Below the pieces are notes generated by a model. That model had not been told where the DNA came from. It saw nothing but the letters and a program-made list of their open reading frames with translations, and did not search any database. From Clostridia bacterium (lineage in GTDB: Bacteria; Bacillota; Clostridia; Christensenellales; Aristaeellaceae): a stretch of DNA of 64,000 nt. How positions within the stretch are numbered: the stretch's first letter is position 1; every line of letters begins with the position of its first letter. Location: the NCBI GenBank assembly GCA_017464305.1, contig JAFUDS010000026.1:62001-126000 (forward strand), read 5' to 3'. A program made the position numbers and the translations under genes. Shown here piece by piece: positions 62,557 through 64,000 of the stretch.

Positions 62557-62585
62557 TTTGCAAGAACCACATTCTGTGGTATAAT
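62557..62585 (+). promoter_or_regulatory. Promoter of the topoisomerase B subunit gene
   Basis: TTTGCA (62557-62562), 17 bases, TATAAT (62580-62585), or TTGCAA with 16 bases. TGTGG precedes the -10, and CCACA-TTC-TGTGG (62567-62579) is a palindrome inside the spacer. Confidence 0.75.
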
Positions 62586-62603
62586 AAATTGTTCTTGAAT
62601 TTC

Positions 62604-62622
62604 GCGCGGGCGGGTCCCGCGC
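62604..62622 (+). promoter_or_regulatory. GC-only hairpin before the topoisomerase ribosome-binding site
   Basis: GCGCGGG-CGGGT-CCCGCGC, a 7-bp all-GC stem ending one base before the AGGGAG Shine-Dalgarno region. It could modulate translation or mRNA stability. Confidence 0.5.
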
Positions 62623-62637
62623 CAGGGAGTGAATTGT

Positions 62638-64000
62638 TTGGCATCGCAAACCTATACTGCTGGAAATATCCAGGTGCTGGAAGGGCTGGAAGCCGTCCGG
62701 ATGCGCCCCGGCATGTACATCGGGACCACCTCTTCCCGCGGGCTGCATCATCTGCTGTGGGAGATTGTGGATAACGCCATTGACGAAGCCGCCAACGGCT
62801 TTGCCTCCGAAGTCTCCGTGACTTTGCATAAAGACGGCTCCGCCTCCGTGTATGACAATGGCCGCGGTATGCCCGTGGATCTTCACCCCACCATGGGGAA
62901 GCCCGGCGTCGAGGTCATCTTTACGGTGCTGCACGCTGGCGGCAAGTTTAATAACGAGAATTATGACTATTCCGGCGGCCTGCACGGCGTCGGCGCCTCC
63001 GTGGTCAACGCCCTGAGCAAATGGCTGACGGTGGATGTGTTTTTGAACTGGACCCATTATCGCATGGAGTTTACCAGTGAATACAATCCTGAGACCAAAA
63101 AGGTGGAAGCCGGCCTCCCCTCCGGCCCTCTCCAGGTGTTGGGGAACACCCGTAAAAAAGGGACTTTGGTCCGTTTTCTGCCGGACGAAGCCGTTTTTGA
63201 GGATGTTCGTTTCAATGGGGACCAGGTGAGCCGCCGCCTGCAGGAATTGGCCTATCTGAACAAAGGGATCAAGATTTCCTTCACGGATGAAAGGGTGGCC
63301 GATCCCGCCAATCGGACCAGGGTTTTCTGCTACGACGGGGGCATTACAGACTATGTCCAGTATCTGAACGCCGGGAAGACCGCCCTCCATCCCGAGGTCA
63401 TCTATATGGAAGGCCGCCGGGATACAGTGATCTGCCGGGCCGCCATCCAGTATACCGACGGCTTCAATGAATCCCTCTTTTCCTATGTAAACAACATCAA
63501 TACTCCCGAGGGCGGGTCCCACGAAACGGGCTTCAAAGCCGCCTTCACCAAATGCCTCAACGACTATGCCCGGAAGGTAGGCCTCCTGAAGGAGAAGGAC
63601 AATAACCTGGCCGGGGAGGATTTCCGGGAGGGGCTCACCTGCGTGCTGACCACCATGGTCAAGAATCCCCAATTTGAAGGCCAAACCAAGGGCCGCTTGG
63701 GCAACAGCGAGGTTCGTCCGGTGGTGGAAGCCATCATTGCCCAACAGATGACGGATTGGCTAGACAACCTCAAGAATCAGGAAATCGCCACCGCCATCGT
63801 CTCCAAGGCTATCCGCGCCGCCCAGGCCCGGGAAGCCGCCCGGAAAACCAGGGACAATATGCGCAAGACCAACGCCCTGGAAGCCGCTCCCCTGGTGGGA
63901 AAGCTGGCCTCCTGTACTGGGCGCAAATGGGAGGATAATGAGCTTTTCATCGTGGAGGGGGATTCCGCCGGCGGCAGCGCCAAGCAGGGCCGGGATCGGC
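62638..64000 (+). CDS. Type IIA DNA topoisomerase subunit B (ParE/GyrB), partial
   Basis: The frame opens at TTG 62638 (GGGAG eight bases upstream) and runs to the window edge (454 codons, about two thirds of the protein). It shows the GHKL ATPase: LEAVRMRPGMYIGTT, LHHLLWEIVDNAIDEAA (Glu/Asn of the ATP site), DNGRGMPVD, and the lid GGKFNNENYDYSGGLHGVG. Then come the transducer domain with QTKGRLGNSEVRPVVE and the start of the TOPRIM domain, ELFIVEGDSAGGSAKQGRDR. The B subunit binds ATP for gyrase or topoisomerase IV. The SSRGLHHLLWEIVDNAIDEA wording leans to ParE, but GyrB is not excluded, since no A subunit, recF or dnaN is in view. Confidence 0.93.
   Translation, partial: MASQTYTAGNIQVLEGLEAVRMRPGMYIGTTSSRGLHHLLWEIVDNAIDEAANGFASEVSVTLHKDGSASVYDNGRGMPVDLHPTMGKPGVEVIFTVLHAGGKFNNENYDYSGGLHGVGASVVNALSKWLTVDVFLNWTHYRMEFTSEYNPETKKVEAGLPSGPLQVLGNTRKKGTLVRFLPDEAVFEDVRFNGDQVSRRLQELAYLNKGIKISFTDERVADPANRTRVFCYDGGITDYVQYLNAGKTALHPEVIYMEGRRDTVICRAAIQYTDGFNESLFSYVNNINTPEGGSHETGFKAAFTKCLNDYARKVGLLKEKDNNLAGEDFREGLTCVLTTMVKNPQFEGQTKGRLGNSEVRPVVEAIIAQQMTDWLDNLKNQEIATAIVSKAIRAAQAREAARKTRDNMRKTNALEAAPLVGKLASCTGRKWEDNELFIVEGDSAGGSAKQGRDR

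Overview
The window (about 56-57% G+C by eye) reads as a chromosomal core region of an anaerobic Firmicutes/Clostridia bacterium. The grounds are HPr kinase/phosphorylase, the Asp23-AmaP-DUF2273 envelope set next to nusB-folD-xseAB-ispA, RbgA/YlqF beside rnhB and rplS, a Na+-pumping oxaloacetate decarboxylase, and an oxygen-sensitive glycyl radical enzyme with its activase. The G+C content and a few gene neighbours suggest one of the higher-GC uncultured clostridial lineages, but the sequence alone cannot name it. I see no prophage, insertion sequence, CRISPR array, tRNA or rRNA gene. Seven genes appear to start at TTG or GTG.

Layout. 1-7.6 kb (minus): a translationally coupled chain rplS / DUF2461 / phosphohexomutase / rbgA / rnhB / yraN / an unfinished CBM-membrane protein, plus an ATP-grasp gene and ychF. 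7.6-13.7 kb (plus): a D,D-carboxypeptidase, an FGGY sugar kinase, a HAD phosphatase, hprK and a ROK glucokinase. 13.7-17.3 kb: an M18 aminopeptidase and an S24-type repressor, divergent from argF across an operator-rich promoter region. 17.4-25 kb (minus): pckA, the four-gene oxaloacetate decarboxylase operon, tpiA and pgk. 25-36.6 kb (minus): thiI, a small membrane protein, ispA-xseB-xseA-folD, a TsaD-like paralogue, nusB, DUF2273, amaP, asp23, aspS and hisS. 36.7-38 kb: a secreted SH3/peptidoglycan-binding protein. 38-44.4 kb (plus): L10 leader-rplJ-rplL, xpaC-telA, a coaE/lytic-transglycosylase fusion and a family-5 solute-binding protein. 44.4-50.4 kb (plus): prmA-rsmE-mtaB, hinT, rpsU and a divergent rho. 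50.4-59 kb: nucleoside salvage kinases (tdk, udk), a nucleoside-type ABC importer, divergent yjjI-yjjW and a BMP-family binding protein. 59-64 kb: rpmE, a CPA2 antiporter, an SLC13/ArsB-type permease and the start of a type IIA topoisomerase B subunit.

How the genes work together. PckA and the decarboxylase connect PEP, oxaloacetate and pyruvate to a sodium gradient, while pgk/tpiA and the ROK kinase serve glycolysis and HprK senses it. ABC importer, BMP protein, udk and tdk form a nucleoside uptake and salvage group. The uncharacterised glycyl radical pair YjjI/YjjW lies inside that group, which echoes its position beside the deo genes in E. coli.

Most interesting points: (1) a 657-residue Rho with an approximately 220-residue disordered insert whose ATPase site lacks several key residues; (2) yjjI-yjjW embedded in a nucleoside locus; (3) dephospho-CoA kinase fused through a membrane helix to a lytic transglycosylase; (4) an unnamed Cys/His-rich C-terminal domain on a secreted peptidoglycan-binding protein; (5) a recurrent TRTGG-TATAAT extended -10 promoter pattern; (6) several unexplained operators and stem-loops.
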